In this document: positions 23,522 through 31,635 of the stretch, piece by piece
How the letters are laid out: every line of letters begins with the position of its first letter
How positions within the stretch are numbered: the stretch's first letter is position 1
Assembly (NCBI GenBank): GCA_009711765.1
Contig: VEND01000105.1
Span: 1 to 34,943, forward strand
Length of the DNA stretch: 34,943 nt
Direction: 5' to 3'
Source of the DNA: Bacillota bacterium
GTDB taxonomy: Bacteria > Bacillota > Clostridia > Tissierellales > MES13
Notes under the pieces: generated by a model
What the model saw: the letters and a program-made list of their open reading frames with translations, nothing else
Database searches by the model: none
What the model was told of the DNA's origin: nothing
Translations under genes and position numbers: made by a program

Positions 23522-24721
23522 ATGTATAGCTATGATTATTTAAAAAAGATAAGTAAATTCCCCCATAGGGGAAGTTGTAGTGAAAATGAAAAGAAAGCTT
23601 CTAAAAGTATTTATAATGAGATGAAGGCTTTAGGGTTTGAAAATATTTTAATGCAAAAGTTTAAAACACCAAAGGATTGTATGTATAATTTACCATTACA
23701 ATTTGGTTTACTTATTTTAATTTCAGGTGTTTTTTTGTTATTAAATATTCATAGTCTATATTTATCACTTTTTTTATTAATCCCTATATTAATGATAGTA
23801 TTTGAAGCAAATGGTTCATTAGTAGAAATTAATTTTTTCCCTAAATATGATTCTCAAAATATTATAGCCTATGACGATTATGATGATAATAAACCAACAG
23901 TTGTCATAACTGGCCATTATGATACACAAAAGGGTAGCTTATTATTTTCTCCTAAATTTGAAGATAAACTTCAAAAGTTATTTAATATAGCTTATTTAGG
24001 TCTTATTACCATAATTGTATCAATAATAATTAGTACAATTTTAGATAGAGTTATTTTACCAATAATTATACTAGATTTAATAGGTATAATTATTACAACA
24101 ATAGTAATAGTGTTTATTTTATATTGTAATATAACAGGTAAGTATGTAAATGGAGCTAATGATAATGCCACAGGTTCAGCTCTAACAATGGCACTTAGTA
24201 GACATTTTAAAGAAAATAAATTTTCAGATGATGATTTTAATATGATTTTTTTATTAACAGGAAGTGAGGAAAATGGCTCTAAGGGAATGAAGGCTTTTTT
24301 AAAAAAATGGGGGAAAGCTTTAGATAAAGATAATACTTATTTTATAGTTATTGATAATGTAGGAGCAGGAAATATTACATATTTAGACGGTGAAGGCATG
24401 ATTATTAAAAAGCATTATAATAGATTTTTAAAGGATTTAGCAAGTAAATTTAAAAAAGAATATGACATTAGATATAATGAAAAATTATTATTGCCAACGG
24501 ATTCGTTACCAGTTATAAATCAAGGCTTTAAATCAATTAGTTTTTTAGGTAAGGATGAGTTTGGGAATATAGAAAATTATCATTGGTATACAGATACTTT
24601 AGATAAGATTAGTTCTAAACATATGGAGAATATAGAAAACTTTTTTATAGATTATATAAATTTATTGTTTGAAAAACTTTCAAACAAATCTAATAATAGG
24701 ATATTTAATAATGAAAGATAA
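23522..24721 (+). CDS. Membrane-embedded M28-family zinc aminopeptidase
   Basis: The 399-residue protein has all five co-catalytic zinc positions of family M28: His122 and Asp124 region (TGHYDTQKG), Asp214 (GANDNATG), Glu249/Glu250 (TGSEENGSKG), Asp278 (VIDNVGAG) and His354 (NYHWYTD). The peptidase domain is interrupted by membrane segments at about residues 58-100 and 155-202, so it is anchored by about four helices. M28 enzymes remove N-terminal residues. The face of the membrane carrying the active site cannot be told from sequence. It follows a terminator and precedes a nitroreductase gene by 29 bases. Confidence 0.85.
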   Translation: MYSYDYLKKISKFPHRGSCSENEKKASKSIYNEMKALGFENILMQKFKTPKDCMYNLPLQFGLLILISGVFLLLNIHSLYLSLFLLIPILMIVFEANGSLVEINFFPKYDSQNIIAYDDYDDNKPTVVITGHYDTQKGSLLFSPKFEDKLQKLFNIAYLGLITIIVSIIISTILDRVILPIIILDLIGIIITTIVIVFILYCNITGKYVNGANDNATGSALTMALSRHFKENKFSDDDFNMIFLLTGSEENGSKGMKAFLKKWGKALDKDNTYFIVIDNVGAGNITYLDGEGMIIKKHYNRFLKDLASKFKKEYDIRYNEKLLLPTDSLPVINQGFKSISFLGKDEFGNIENYHWYTDTLDKISSKHMENIENFFIDYINLLFEKLSNKSNNRIFNNER

Positions 24722-24750
24722 ATAAACTATAAAACAAAAGGAGGAATTAG

Positions 24751-25530
24751 ATGAATGATGTTTTAAAAACTATTGATAAAAGGGTTTCATTAAGAAAGTA
24801 TAAAGATACACAAATTACAGATGAACACAAAGAAAGAATAATAAAAAGTGCCATGAGGGCACCAACAGCTGGTAATATGATGCTTTATTCAATAATAACA
24901 GTAGAAGATGATAAAAAGAAAGAAAAGCTAAGTAAAAGTTGTGATAATCAACCATTTATTAAGAATGCACCATTAATATTAATATTTTTAGCAGATATGC
25001 AAAGGTGGTATGATTATTATAAAAGTTGTGATGTTGAAAAGTATTGTAAAGATAATGACTTAGAATTTAGAGGACCAGAGGTATCTGATTTGTTATTAGC
25101 TTCAAATGATGCTATTATTGCAGCTCAAAATGCTGTTATAGCAGCAGAATCATTAGATATAGGATCCTGTTATATTGGAGACATTATGGAAAATTATGAA
25201 ATACATAAAGAAATGTTTAATTTACCTGATTTAGTATTTCCTATATCTATGTTATGTTTAGGATATTATCCAGAGGATAGTAAAAGAATTATAAAACCTA
25301 GATTTAATAAAAAGTATATAGTATATAACGAAGAATATAAAAGACTAACAAATGATGAGTTTAAAGATATGTTTAGTCATTTAGAAAAAGTAATTCCTGA
25401 TAAAAATAAGTTTAATGCAAAAAATCCAGGACAATTTATATATGCTAGAAAAACAGGAGCTGAATTTTCAAAGGAAATGGTAAGGTCTGTTAACAAAGCT
25501 CTAGAAAAGTGGGATGGTAAAAAACTCTAG
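24751..25530 (+). CDS. Nitroreductase-family FMN oxidoreductase
   Basis: The 259-residue protein opens with KRVSLRKYKDTQITDEHKER and RAPTAGNMMLYS, the arginine-serine and Ala-Pro-Ser/Thr-like FMN-binding segments of the nitroreductase family. LDIGSCYIGD and ISMLCLGYYPED follow, as in family members. These flavoenzymes reduce nitro groups, quinones or other electrophiles with NAD(P)H; the natural substrate here is unknown. The C-terminal 50 residues (FIYARKTGAEFSKEM) extend beyond the minimal domain. The ATG follows AAAGGAGG. It probably shares a transcript with the M28 gene. Confidence 0.88.
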   Translation: MNDVLKTIDKRVSLRKYKDTQITDEHKERIIKSAMRAPTAGNMMLYSIITVEDDKKKEKLSKSCDNQPFIKNAPLILIFLADMQRWYDYYKSCDVEKYCKDNDLEFRGPEVSDLLLASNDAIIAAQNAVIAAESLDIGSCYIGDIMENYEIHKEMFNLPDLVFPISMLCLGYYPEDSKRIIKPRFNKKYIVYNEEYKRLTNDEFKDMFSHLEKVIPDKNKFNAKNPGQFIYARKTGAEFSKEMVRSVNKALEKWDGKKL

Positions 25531-25624
25531 TTAGAAATAAAACTCTTCTAAAATATGAAATACTGTTTAGATTTATCCTTTAAAGGGTAATTATGGTATG
25601 TAAATAAATTTAGGAGGGATTATT

Positions 25625-26065
25625 ATGGCTTTAGAGACTTTAAAAGCAAAGGTGAAAAAAGGTGAAGGATTAGCAGTAGAAGCAGAATCTAGAGGATTTA
25701 ATATAAAAATGGATGAGCCTAAGGATGAAGGTGGTACAGATACTGGAATGAATCCAATGGAGCTTATTTTATGTGGATTAGGGGGTTGTCAGACCATTGT
25801 AGCTTCAGCATTTGCTAAGTTTAAAGGTATTGATTTAAAGGACTTTTGGATTGAATTAGAAGGTGACTTAGACCCAGATGGATTTAAAGGTAAAAAAGAT
25901 GTAAGACCAGGCTATCAAGAGATTAGATATAAAATACATATAAAAAGCGATTCTCCAGAGGATGAGGTTAGAGATTTTGTTGATTTTATAGAAAAAACTT
26001 GTCCAGTAGGGGATTCTTTAGGTAATGAAGTGAAACTAAAAAAATCTGATATTATTATTGAGTAA
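25625..26065 (+). CDS. OsmC/Ohr-like peroxiredoxin
   Basis: The 146-residue protein has the OsmC fold signature: MNPMELILCGLGGCQTIVAS with Cys55 and TCPVGDSL with Cys126. These are the two catalytic cysteines of organic-hydroperoxide-reducing OsmC/Ohr proteins. An additional Cys50 precedes the first. It is full length for the group. The ATG follows TAGGAGGG. With the neighbouring nitroreductase it may belong to a stress-detoxification set, although no shared promoter was established. Confidence 0.9.
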   Translation: MALETLKAKVKKGEGLAVEAESRGFNIKMDEPKDEGGTDTGMNPMELILCGLGGCQTIVASAFAKFKGIDLKDFWIELEGDLDPDGFKGKKDVRPGYQEIRYKIHIKSDSPEDEVRDFVDFIEKTCPVGDSLGNEVKLKKSDIIIE

Positions 26066-26104
26066 CAAAAAGGCTATTAGTTTTTAACTAATAGCCCTTT
26101 TTTT
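26066..26104. terminator. Bidirectional intrinsic terminator between OsmC and DUF3810 genes
   Basis: GGCTATTAGTT (26072-26082) pairs perfectly with AACTAATAGCC (26086-26096), with A residues before and seven or more T residues after. It serves both convergent genes and overlaps the end of the minus-strand gene. Confidence 0.9.
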
Positions 26105-27186
26105 CTATATTCTGCAATTAAAAGATCAACCATTTTTCCATAACTAAGGATTCCATCTTCCTGCATATTTGATTTTAAATAGGCATTATTTATTTTAGAG
26201 GAAGTTTCTTCTAAAAAGCCTTCGTATCTATTCCAAAAGTCATTTATAGCAATAAGGTCTCTTTTAACCCCATCACTATATTTTGTTTTTAATTTTAGAA
26301 ACTCCTCTCTATCATATTTATATAAGGCATTCATAGAGTAAATTACTCCTAGAAGTGTTCCTGAATATTTATAACTAACATTAGGATGTATATTACATGT
26401 AACATATGCTATATAATTAGCTTCATCTTCCTTTGCAAAGCCCCTTTGATGGGCCATTTCATGAAAAGTTGTAACAGGAAACATACTATCAGGTATTAAC
26501 ATATTTACATTTGCTTCTGATGTAAAGGGAAAATATATACCAGATATGCCTAGGTAAGAGAGTATACTAGACATATAGACAGGTTTAGGGTTACCATATT
26601 TTCCTCTAAGTTCAGGATATAGTTTTGATGAAAGTCTATAACCTTTATATGCATTTTTTAGACAATATGATTTTCCCCTAGGTAAATACATAATACCTAA
26701 TTCATTTTCTTTTACCTTTTTTCTTAGTTTATTAGCTCTTTTTATAAGCACTTCATTTAAAGAAATAAGTTCATCTACCTTTGCAGGTTTTACATTTAAA
26801 TTACTTATCTCTGAGAAAGTTAATCTTTGATAATTAAGACCCCATATGCTTATAAAGGTAAAATAAATTATACCTAAAGTTATTGTGATTTTAATTAAGG
26901 AATTAAAAAGTGTTTTTTTAATCTCTTTAAATTTAAGATTTCTAAGAAATTTTATAAGGGTAATTAATAAGTATAAAATAAATAGTATTACTAATATTTC
27001 TCCTAAGGAAAAGGGGAAAATTCCAGTTATTATACTTAAGGGTTGAGAAATCACCCTATATATACCATTAGAATAATACTTTTCTATAAGATTAGGGACA
27101 AAGGATAATACATACGAAAGTAAAAACCCTAAGGGTAAAAGTAGAATTAATATAATTTTTGTTTTTTTATATTTCATAGACATCAC
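26077..27186 (-). CDS. DUF3810 membrane protein with HExxH metalloprotease-like motif
   Basis: The 369-residue protein has three N-terminal membrane segments (about 8-30, 52-80 and 97-118). An extracytoplasmic domain follows with TTFHEMAHQRGFAKEDEANYIAY: His242 and His246 with Glu243 form a gluzincin-like HExxH site, and downstream Glu residues could be the third ligand. The whole matches the DUF3810 family, whose activity is untested; a zinc peptidase is a reasonable inference. The start is uncertain between GTG 27186, ATG 27183 and ATG 27177. A plausible promoter (TTATCT, 17 bases, TATAAT; plus-strand 27233-27238 and 27210-27215) lies just upstream. Confidence 0.85.
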   Translation of the reverse strand: MMSMKYKKTKIILILLLPLGFLLSYVLSFVPNLIEKYYSNGIYRVISQPLSIITGIFPFSLGEILVILFILYLLITLIKFLRNLKFKEIKKTLFNSLIKITITLGIIYFTFISIWGLNYQRLTFSEISNLNVKPAKVDELISLNEVLIKRANKLRKKVKENELGIMYLPRGKSYCLKNAYKGYRLSSKLYPELRGKYGNPKPVYMSSILSYLGISGIYFPFTSEANVNMLIPDSMFPVTTFHEMAHQRGFAKEDEANYIAYVTCNIHPNVSYKYSGTLLGVIYSMNALYKYDREEFLKLKTKYSDGVKRDLIAINDFWNRYEGFLEETSSKINNAYLKSNMQEDGILSYGKMVDLLIAEYRKKGLLVKN

Positions 27187-27209
27187 TTTCTTTAATTTTT
27201 TTTTACTTT

Positions 27210-27238
27210 ATTATAATATATCATAAATATTTAGATAA
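27210..27238 (-). promoter_or_regulatory. Likely promoter of the DUF3810 gene
   Basis: On the minus strand TATAAT (plus-strand 27210-27215) is preceded by 17 bases and TTATCT (27233-27238). The -10 is perfect and the -35 weak. Confidence 0.45.
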
Positions 27239-27258
27239 ATTCATATTATGTTTAAAAG

Positions 27259-27279
27259 TTCTAGATTTTATTTCTAGAA
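27259..27279 (+). other. Palindromic hairpin in the divergent intergenic region
   Basis: TTCTAGA (27259-27265) pairs with TCTAGAA (27273-27279) around TTTTATT. It lies between the divergent DUF3810 and GNAT genes, about 85 bases before the latter. It has no T-run; it could be an operator or RNA leader element. Confidence 0.3.
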
Positions 27280-27362
27280 AGGAAAATCCCTTATAGATAA
27301 AGAAGAATATAAAAGAAGTAGAAGTTAAATATAAAATATAGGAAAATAAGGGTGAAAAATAT

Positions 27363-28067
27363 ATGGATATAGATAAAATAATTGATAAATTAAAGGAAGA
27401 TGAAATAAAAAATGTTAATATGATTAATTTTATAAAAGATTATCCAATAGAGGATATAAAAATTATTGGAAATTCAAAACTAATAAAGGGAAAAAGTGAC
27501 CATAGTTGGAATTATATAAGTAGTTCATCAAAGGAAGAATTTAAAAAATTAAATAAATATTTTGAAGGTGAAAAATATTTCGCTGTAGTTGAAGATTGGA
27601 TGGTACCTATAATATTAAAAAATAAAGAACTTGATTGGAAGTTATCCTGTAAAAAATTATATTTTCCTAGAGAAAAATACTTACCTAATGAGTATTATAA
27701 AGCAGAAAACTTAAGATTAAAGGATGCTGAATATATTTATAAAAACTCAAAATATAAGGATTTTACTTCTAAAGAATATATAAAAGAAAGAATAAAGAAA
27801 GGAAATGGACTAGGAATTTATGAAGATAGATTGATAGCTTGGATATTAACCCATGATGATGGTGCTATTGGTTTTATTAATGTTTTAGATGAATATAGAA
27901 AGAAAGGATTAGGTAAAGATTTAACTATTTCAATGATAAAAAAGTTACGAGAGTTAAATAAAATTCCCTTTGTGCATATAGAAGAGGATAATATTAAGTC
28001 TATGAATTTAGCAAAAAAGGTAGGTTTTATAGAGGATAGATTTGTTCATTGGATTAAACTTAAATAA
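27363..28067 (+). CDS. GNAT-family acetyltransferase
   Basis: The 234-residue protein has the GNAT acetyl-CoA loop in its C-terminal third: GFINVLDEYRKKGLGKDLTI followed by PFVHIEEDNIKSMNLAKKVGF, the usual motif A and B arrangement. The N-terminal 120 residues are a less conserved helper domain (SDHSWNYISSSS, YFAVVEDWMVP), resembling FR47/glycine-acyltransferase-like layouts. The acceptor substrate is unknown. The site before ATG is weak (AAGGGTG). The next gene begins right after the stop, so the two are probably translationally coupled. Confidence 0.8.
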   Translation: MDIDKIIDKLKEDEIKNVNMINFIKDYPIEDIKIIGNSKLIKGKSDHSWNYISSSSKEEFKKLNKYFEGEKYFAVVEDWMVPIILKNKELDWKLSCKKLYFPREKYLPNEYYKAENLRLKDAEYIYKNSKYKDFTSKEYIKERIKKGNGLGIYEDRLIAWILTHDDGAIGFINVLDEYRKKGLGKDLTISMIKKLRELNKIPFVHIEEDNIKSMNLAKKVGFIEDRFVHWIKLK

Positions 28068-28082
28068 ATGAGGAGAATTTTA

Positions 28083-29138
28083 ATGAGAAAAGTTATTTTA
28101 TTAATTTTAATTATTATAATTTTTATACCTTTAATAGGTTATACAAATGGTGGGCCAACTATATCAAATCCTAATACTAATGGATATTTAAAATTCGATG
28201 ATGATTCTAAAATAGCTTTAAATAAAGAAGAGGTAAGTTTTACATATATTAACAAACCTTCTTTTATTGGAGAGGGAAATTTCAATGTTAAATACTATTT
28301 AGAAAATACATCAAATATTAAAAAGAATATTAAAATCATATTTGTAACTTCATCAGGAGGTAATAATAGATTTAAAGTTAAGGTAAATGGGGAGGATATT
28401 AAAGTTAAAAGTCATGAGTCTAGCCTTGTTATTGATAATTGGAAACCAGTATTAATAGATGAAGTAAAAGAACCTATAAGTGGTAAAAAGCTAAGTTCAA
28501 TTATAGGTGTTAAAAGTACAAAAGGTATAAATAAAAATTATCCAGGATATATAGAAATCCCCCTTACATTTAATAAAAAAGAATCTAAAATATTAGAGAT
28601 AAATTATATGGATTTTAGTGCTTTATATAGAAAAGAAGCTGTTGTAAATCCAGTATATGCACATTTATACTATCTTACGCCTGCTAAGTTTTTTAAAGGT
28701 GAGCCTTGGATTAAATTAAAGGTAAAACTACCAGATGAAGGGGATTATAAACTTTCATCTAATATAAAATTAGAAAAGATAAATAATAATACTTACGAAA
28801 GAAATATGAATAAAATACCTAAGAAGGAATGGCTTTTTTCTTTTACAAATACTAAAAATCTTTACTTTGGTACTAATGAAAATATTAAGCATTTAATGTT
28901 TTCTATCTTAGTTATAATATTATTAATGGGTATCTTTTATATTATTCAAACTAAGACTAAAATAAGATATATAATACCTATAGGATCAATTTTAATATTT
29001 ATTTTTATAAAAGAGGTTATTCGAAAAATAAAAGGTGGATATGGAGATGTAATATACTTTTCTGTTTTTTATATTTTAATAGGAATTGTATTGTATAAAC
29101 TTAATAAGATAGCAAGAAAAAAAATTAATAATAAATAG
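28083..29138 (+). CDS. Secreted, membrane-anchored protein of unknown function
   Basis: The ATG at 28083 is chosen because GAGGAG lies eight bases before it; an earlier ATG at 28068 overlaps that site. The 351-residue product has a signal peptide-like start (MRKVILLILIIIIFIPLIGY). About 230 extracytoplasmic residues follow, rich in beta strands (VSFTYINKPSFIGEGNF, FKVKVNGEDIKVKSHESS, IEIPLTFNKKESKILEINY). Three membrane segments close the protein from about residue 275 on. No family was recognised. It follows the GNAT gene closely. A decayed fragment resembling its last 65 residues lies 1.1 kb further on, so there were once two copies. Confidence 0.65.
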   Translation: MRKVILLILIIIIFIPLIGYTNGGPTISNPNTNGYLKFDDDSKIALNKEEVSFTYINKPSFIGEGNFNVKYYLENTSNIKKNIKIIFVTSSGGNNRFKVKVNGEDIKVKSHESSLVIDNWKPVLIDEVKEPISGKKLSSIIGVKSTKGINKNYPGYIEIPLTFNKKESKILEINYMDFSALYRKEAVVNPVYAHLYYLTPAKFFKGEPWIKLKVKLPDEGDYKLSSNIKLEKINNNTYERNMNKIPKKEWLFSFTNTKNLYFGTNENIKHLMFSILVIILLMGIFYIIQTKTKIRYIIPIGSILIFIFIKEVIRKIKGGYGDVIYFSVFYILIGIVLYKLNKIARKKINNK

Positions 29139-29142
29139 AAGT

Positions 29143-29688
29143 TTATTTTTCTTGGTTAAAAAATTTTTCAATGTATTCTAAATCTAGTTTTTTATCAACT
29201 ACTTTATAATAATCGAAAGTAGATAATTTATCTATTTCTTCGTAAGTAATAAGCTTTTTTTCTTTATCATAATTTTTTTTATAAACATGGGTAAGTATTC
29301 TTAAATATTCTTCATTCAATATTTCAATACTCAATTTTGAATAAGCTTCATTTTCTGTGAAATCTATTTCATATATTTCTCTAGTGCTTACTTCAGTAGG
29401 AAGATTGTCAATTTTTACAAGGGTAATATTTTTAAAATAACTTAGTAATTGTTTAATAGAATTACTATCTTCAATATTTTTAAACTTAGTATCAGTAGAA
29501 CGATCTCGAGATTTTTTTTCCATACTTAATTCATTAAAATTATTATGGGGATACTTTTGTATAATGTCATCTAAAAGTTTTTTTTCATTTACATTGATAT
29601 CTTCTTTTTTTATTGTATTTGTTTTATTACATCCAAATAAAAGTATAGATACAAAACAAAATAAAAATATACAAATCTTTATTTTCAT
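29143..29688 (-). CDS. Putative lipoprotein of unknown function
   Basis: The 181-residue protein begins with a short basic start and hydrophobic helix ending in LLFGC, a lipobox with Cys20 as the lipidated residue. The mature part (KTNTIKKEDINVNEKKLLDD, then IYEIDFTENEAYSKLSIEIL) is highly charged with no recognised domain. It is convergent with the preceding gene, whose end lies four bases away, and has its own promoter. It would be anchored to the outer face of the membrane. Confidence 0.75.
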   Translation of the reverse strand: MKIKICIFLFCFVSILLFGCNKTNTIKKEDINVNEKKLLDDIIQKYPHNNFNELSMEKKSRDRSTDTKFKNIEDSNSIKQLLSYFKNITLVKIDNLPTEVSTREIYEIDFTENEAYSKLSIEILNEEYLRILTHVYKKNYDKEKKLITYEEIDKLSTFDYYKVVDKKLDLEYIEKFFNQEK

Positions 29689-29718
29689 TATCCCACATCC
29701 TTTTTAAATGATAATATA

Positions 29719-29747
29719 ATTATAGCATAAAATGTATTAAGTATTAA
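29719..29747 (-). promoter_or_regulatory. Promoter of the lipoprotein gene
   Basis: On the minus strand TGCTATAAT gives an extended -10 (plus-strand 29719-29724) with TTAATA 17 bases upstream (29742-29747). Confidence 0.6.
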
Positions 29748-29794
29748 AAAATACAAAATTAAATATAAATAAGAAAGTTTAGAGGTCTGATTCA

Positions 29795-30181
29795 ATGATA
29801 AAAAAAATTAATTTAAAGGTATCAAAAATTACTAAGAAATCAAAAGAAGAAATTAAGGCTCTTTATATAGCTTATAAAAGATCAGACATATCAGTTATGT
29901 CTAAAGTTATTATAGCATTAACAGTAGGGTATGCTTTAAGTCCTATAGATTTAATTCCAGATTTTATTCCGATATTAGGATACCTTGACGATGTAATTAT
30001 AATTCCATTAGGGATTTATGTATCATTAAGGTTAATACCTGATAAAGTAATGGATGAATGTAGGATGGAAGCAGAAAAATCATTAAATAATAAAAAATTA
30101 ATAAATTGGAATGCTGGAATATTTATTATATTAATATGGTTAATTATATTTATACTTTTATTTTTAAAGTTTAAAAAATAA
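29795..30181 (+). CDS. YkvA-like (DUF1232) membrane protein
   Basis: The 128-residue protein has the DUF1232 signature ALSPIDLIPDFIPILGYLDD at about 47-66 within a first hydrophobic region. A second membrane segment lies at the C-terminus (IFIILIWLIIFILLFLKF). Family members are small membrane proteins, some encoded near toxin or transport genes, without a proven activity. An AGAGGT site precedes the ATG. No terminator was seen directly after it. Confidence 0.85.
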   Translation: MIKKINLKVSKITKKSKEEIKALYIAYKRSDISVMSKVIIALTVGYALSPIDLIPDFIPILGYLDDVIIIPLGIYVSLRLIPDKVMDECRMEAEKSLNNKKLINWNAGIFIILIWLIIFILLFLKFKK

Positions 30182-30230
30182 TGAATTAAACTAGAAAAGT
30201 CATTAGTTTTTACATCTGATTTACTGCATT

Positions 30231-30344
30231 AAATTCAAAGTAAGATATATAATACCAAGAGGGTACATATTCATATTTATTTTTTATCTGTTAACGGGTT
30301 TTAATTTTTATAAACTTAATAAAAAAGCAAAAGATAAGTTTTAA
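30231..30344 (+). pseudogene. Decayed C-terminal fragment of a paralog of the 28083-29138 gene
   Basis: The frame 30231-30344 has no start and reads KFKVRYIIPRGYIFIFIFYL, then LLTGFN and FYKLNKKAKDKF. The intact protein ends KTKIRYIIPIGSILIFIF, then a membrane segment, then LYKLNKIARKK. The order and motifs match, with the middle about 20 residues shorter. This is a remnant of a second copy. No ribosome binding site precedes it and it is probably not expressed. It accounts for most of the 273-base gap before the next gene. Confidence 0.6.
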
Positions 30345-30390
30345 CATAGGCATTGTTAATATATTATCACTAAACTATAGATATTTTTAA

Positions 30391-30420
30391 TTAGATATAT
30401 CAAAAATAATAACGTATAAT
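30391..30420 (+). promoter_or_regulatory. Promoter of the ECF/TudS pair
   Basis: A perfect TATAAT at 30415-30420 has a weak TTAGAT 18 bases upstream (30391-30396). The short leader that follows shows no riboswitch-like structure by eye. Confidence 0.45.
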
Positions 30421-30454
30421 TTAGGAGGACTAAATATTTAATAGGAGTGATAAT

Positions 30455-31051
30455 ATGAGTAAAAACAATAGTGTATACGCTATGGCCTTTGCATCTATGG
30501 GGATAGTTATTAACTTAGTATTTGGAACAGCAGTAGCTACTTTAAAAATCCCTTTATTATTTTTAGATACTATAGGAACAATATTTACTGCTGTGTTATT
30601 AGGACCATTGTATGGTGCAGTAACTGGAGGATTGACAAATATCATTCAAGGGATGTTAACTAACCCTAAGAGTGTGCCATTTGCTTTAGTAAATATTGTT
30701 GTAGGTTTGATAGTAGGGTTTATTGCAAAAAAATATAAGTTCAATTATAAAATTGCTGTAATTGTAGGATTAATTTTGTCTGTAGTTGCACCTTTAGTAG
30801 GCACACCTATAGCAGTGTTTATATATGGAGGAGTAACCGGCGGAGGAACTGATCTTATATTTGCATGGTTACTTAAATCAGGAAAATCAATATTTACAGC
30901 AGCTTTTATACCACGAATTTATGGGAATTTTATTGATAAAATAGCAAGTTGTTTGTTAGTAGCATTTTTAATCAAAAGATTACCTAAGGAACTTTTAAAT
31001 AAGTTTGGAGGCAGTAATGGACAGAGAGAAAAAGTTAATATTAATAGCTAA
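30455..31051 (+). CDS. ECF transporter S component, CD3073 family
   Basis: The 198-residue polytopic protein has the S-component pattern of small membrane substrate binders. Helix 1 (MAFASMGIVINLVFGTAVATL) carries the conserved start, followed by GPLYGAVTGGLTNIIQGML and about six membrane segments in all. It resembles the CD3073 family, which in Clostridioides difficile lies beside a TudS-related protein (CD3072), exactly as here. S components capture a vitamin or similar compound and are driven by a shared ECF module, not encoded in this window. The GGAG site precedes the ATG. The ligand is unknown; a sulfur-containing base is suggested by its neighbour. Confidence 0.8.
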   Translation: MSKNNSVYAMAFASMGIVINLVFGTAVATLKIPLLFLDTIGTIFTAVLLGPLYGAVTGGLTNIIQGMLTNPKSVPFALVNIVVGLIVGFIAKKYKFNYKIAVIVGLILSVVAPLVGTPIAVFIYGGVTGGGTDLIFAWLLKSGKSIFTAAFIPRIYGNFIDKIASCLLVAFLIKRLPKELLNKFGGSNGQREKVNINS

Positions 31052-31514
31052 TTGTATACTTAATCAAAACAGTGTTGTAAAACCTTTAGCACGGGCTAAG
31101 GGAGCATATAACGATATTGTAAAGGAAATTATTGATAAAGATATTGGTATAATACAATTACCCTGTGCTGAATTTAGATATCTAGGTGAGAATAGACCCT
31201 CTATGACAAAGAAGGAATATGATACTTTTGAATTTAGAGATTTATGTAAAAATTTAGCACAAGAAATGATAACTCAGATAAAAGAATATTTAAAGCATGG
31301 TTATAAAATAGTTGGACTAATTGGTATTAATCAAAGCCCAACTTGTGATATAAGTGGAGATAGGGGAATTTTTATGGAGGAGTTATTCTATTTTTTAAAT
31401 AAGGAAGATATAGAAATTCCTACAATAGAAATACCAACCTACTATAGAGAAAATGAAAAAAATAAAGATTTTTTAAAGGATTTCAAGCTATTTTTAACCT
31501 CTAGTATATACTAG
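31017..31514 (+). CDS. TudS-related putative desulfidase, CD3072 family
   Basis: The ATG at 31017 is chosen because GGAGG (31007-31011) sits six bases before it; an earlier TTG at 31005 overlaps that site. The 165-residue protein shares the TudS/DUF523 layout: three cysteines, Cys13 (LIANCILNQNS), Cys50 (IQLPCAEF) and Cys110 (QSPTCDISGDRG), which in TudS hold a [4Fe-4S] cluster that takes sulfur from thiouracil-type bases. It overlaps the S component by 35 bases, a strong sign of coupled expression and of a shared substrate: import, then desulfuration. The true substrate is not proven. Confidence 0.8.
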   Translation: MDREKKLILIANCILNQNSVVKPLARAKGAYNDIVKEIIDKDIGIIQLPCAEFRYLGENRPSMTKKEYDTFEFRDLCKNLAQEMITQIKEYLKHGYKIVGLIGINQSPTCDISGDRGIFMEELFYFLNKEDIEIPTIEIPTYYRENEKNKDFLKDFKLFLTSSIY

Positions 31515-31525
31515 AGGTTATTTTA
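31496..31525 (+). terminator. Perfect palindrome at the end of the TudS-like gene
   Basis: AACCTCTAGTAT and ATACTAGAGGTT form a 24-base palindrome (31496-31519) overlapping the stop codon. Only ATTTTATT follows, so it is an imperfect terminator. A second AT-rich hairpin (GTTATTTTAT with ATAAAATAAC, 31518-31546) overlaps its end. Confidence 0.6.
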
Positions 31526-31635
31526 TTAAATATTTATAAAATAACACTGTATATTTTAAAGAAATTTATATTTTTAAAGTAAACGCCACAACTTTTGGGT
31601 AATATTAATAATAGATATAAAAGGAGGAATTTACT

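Noticed and set aside
30345-30454. Riboswitch in front of the ECF S component
   Set aside because: The transcript leader from the predicted start is only about 30 bases and shows no conserved aptamer-like pairing.
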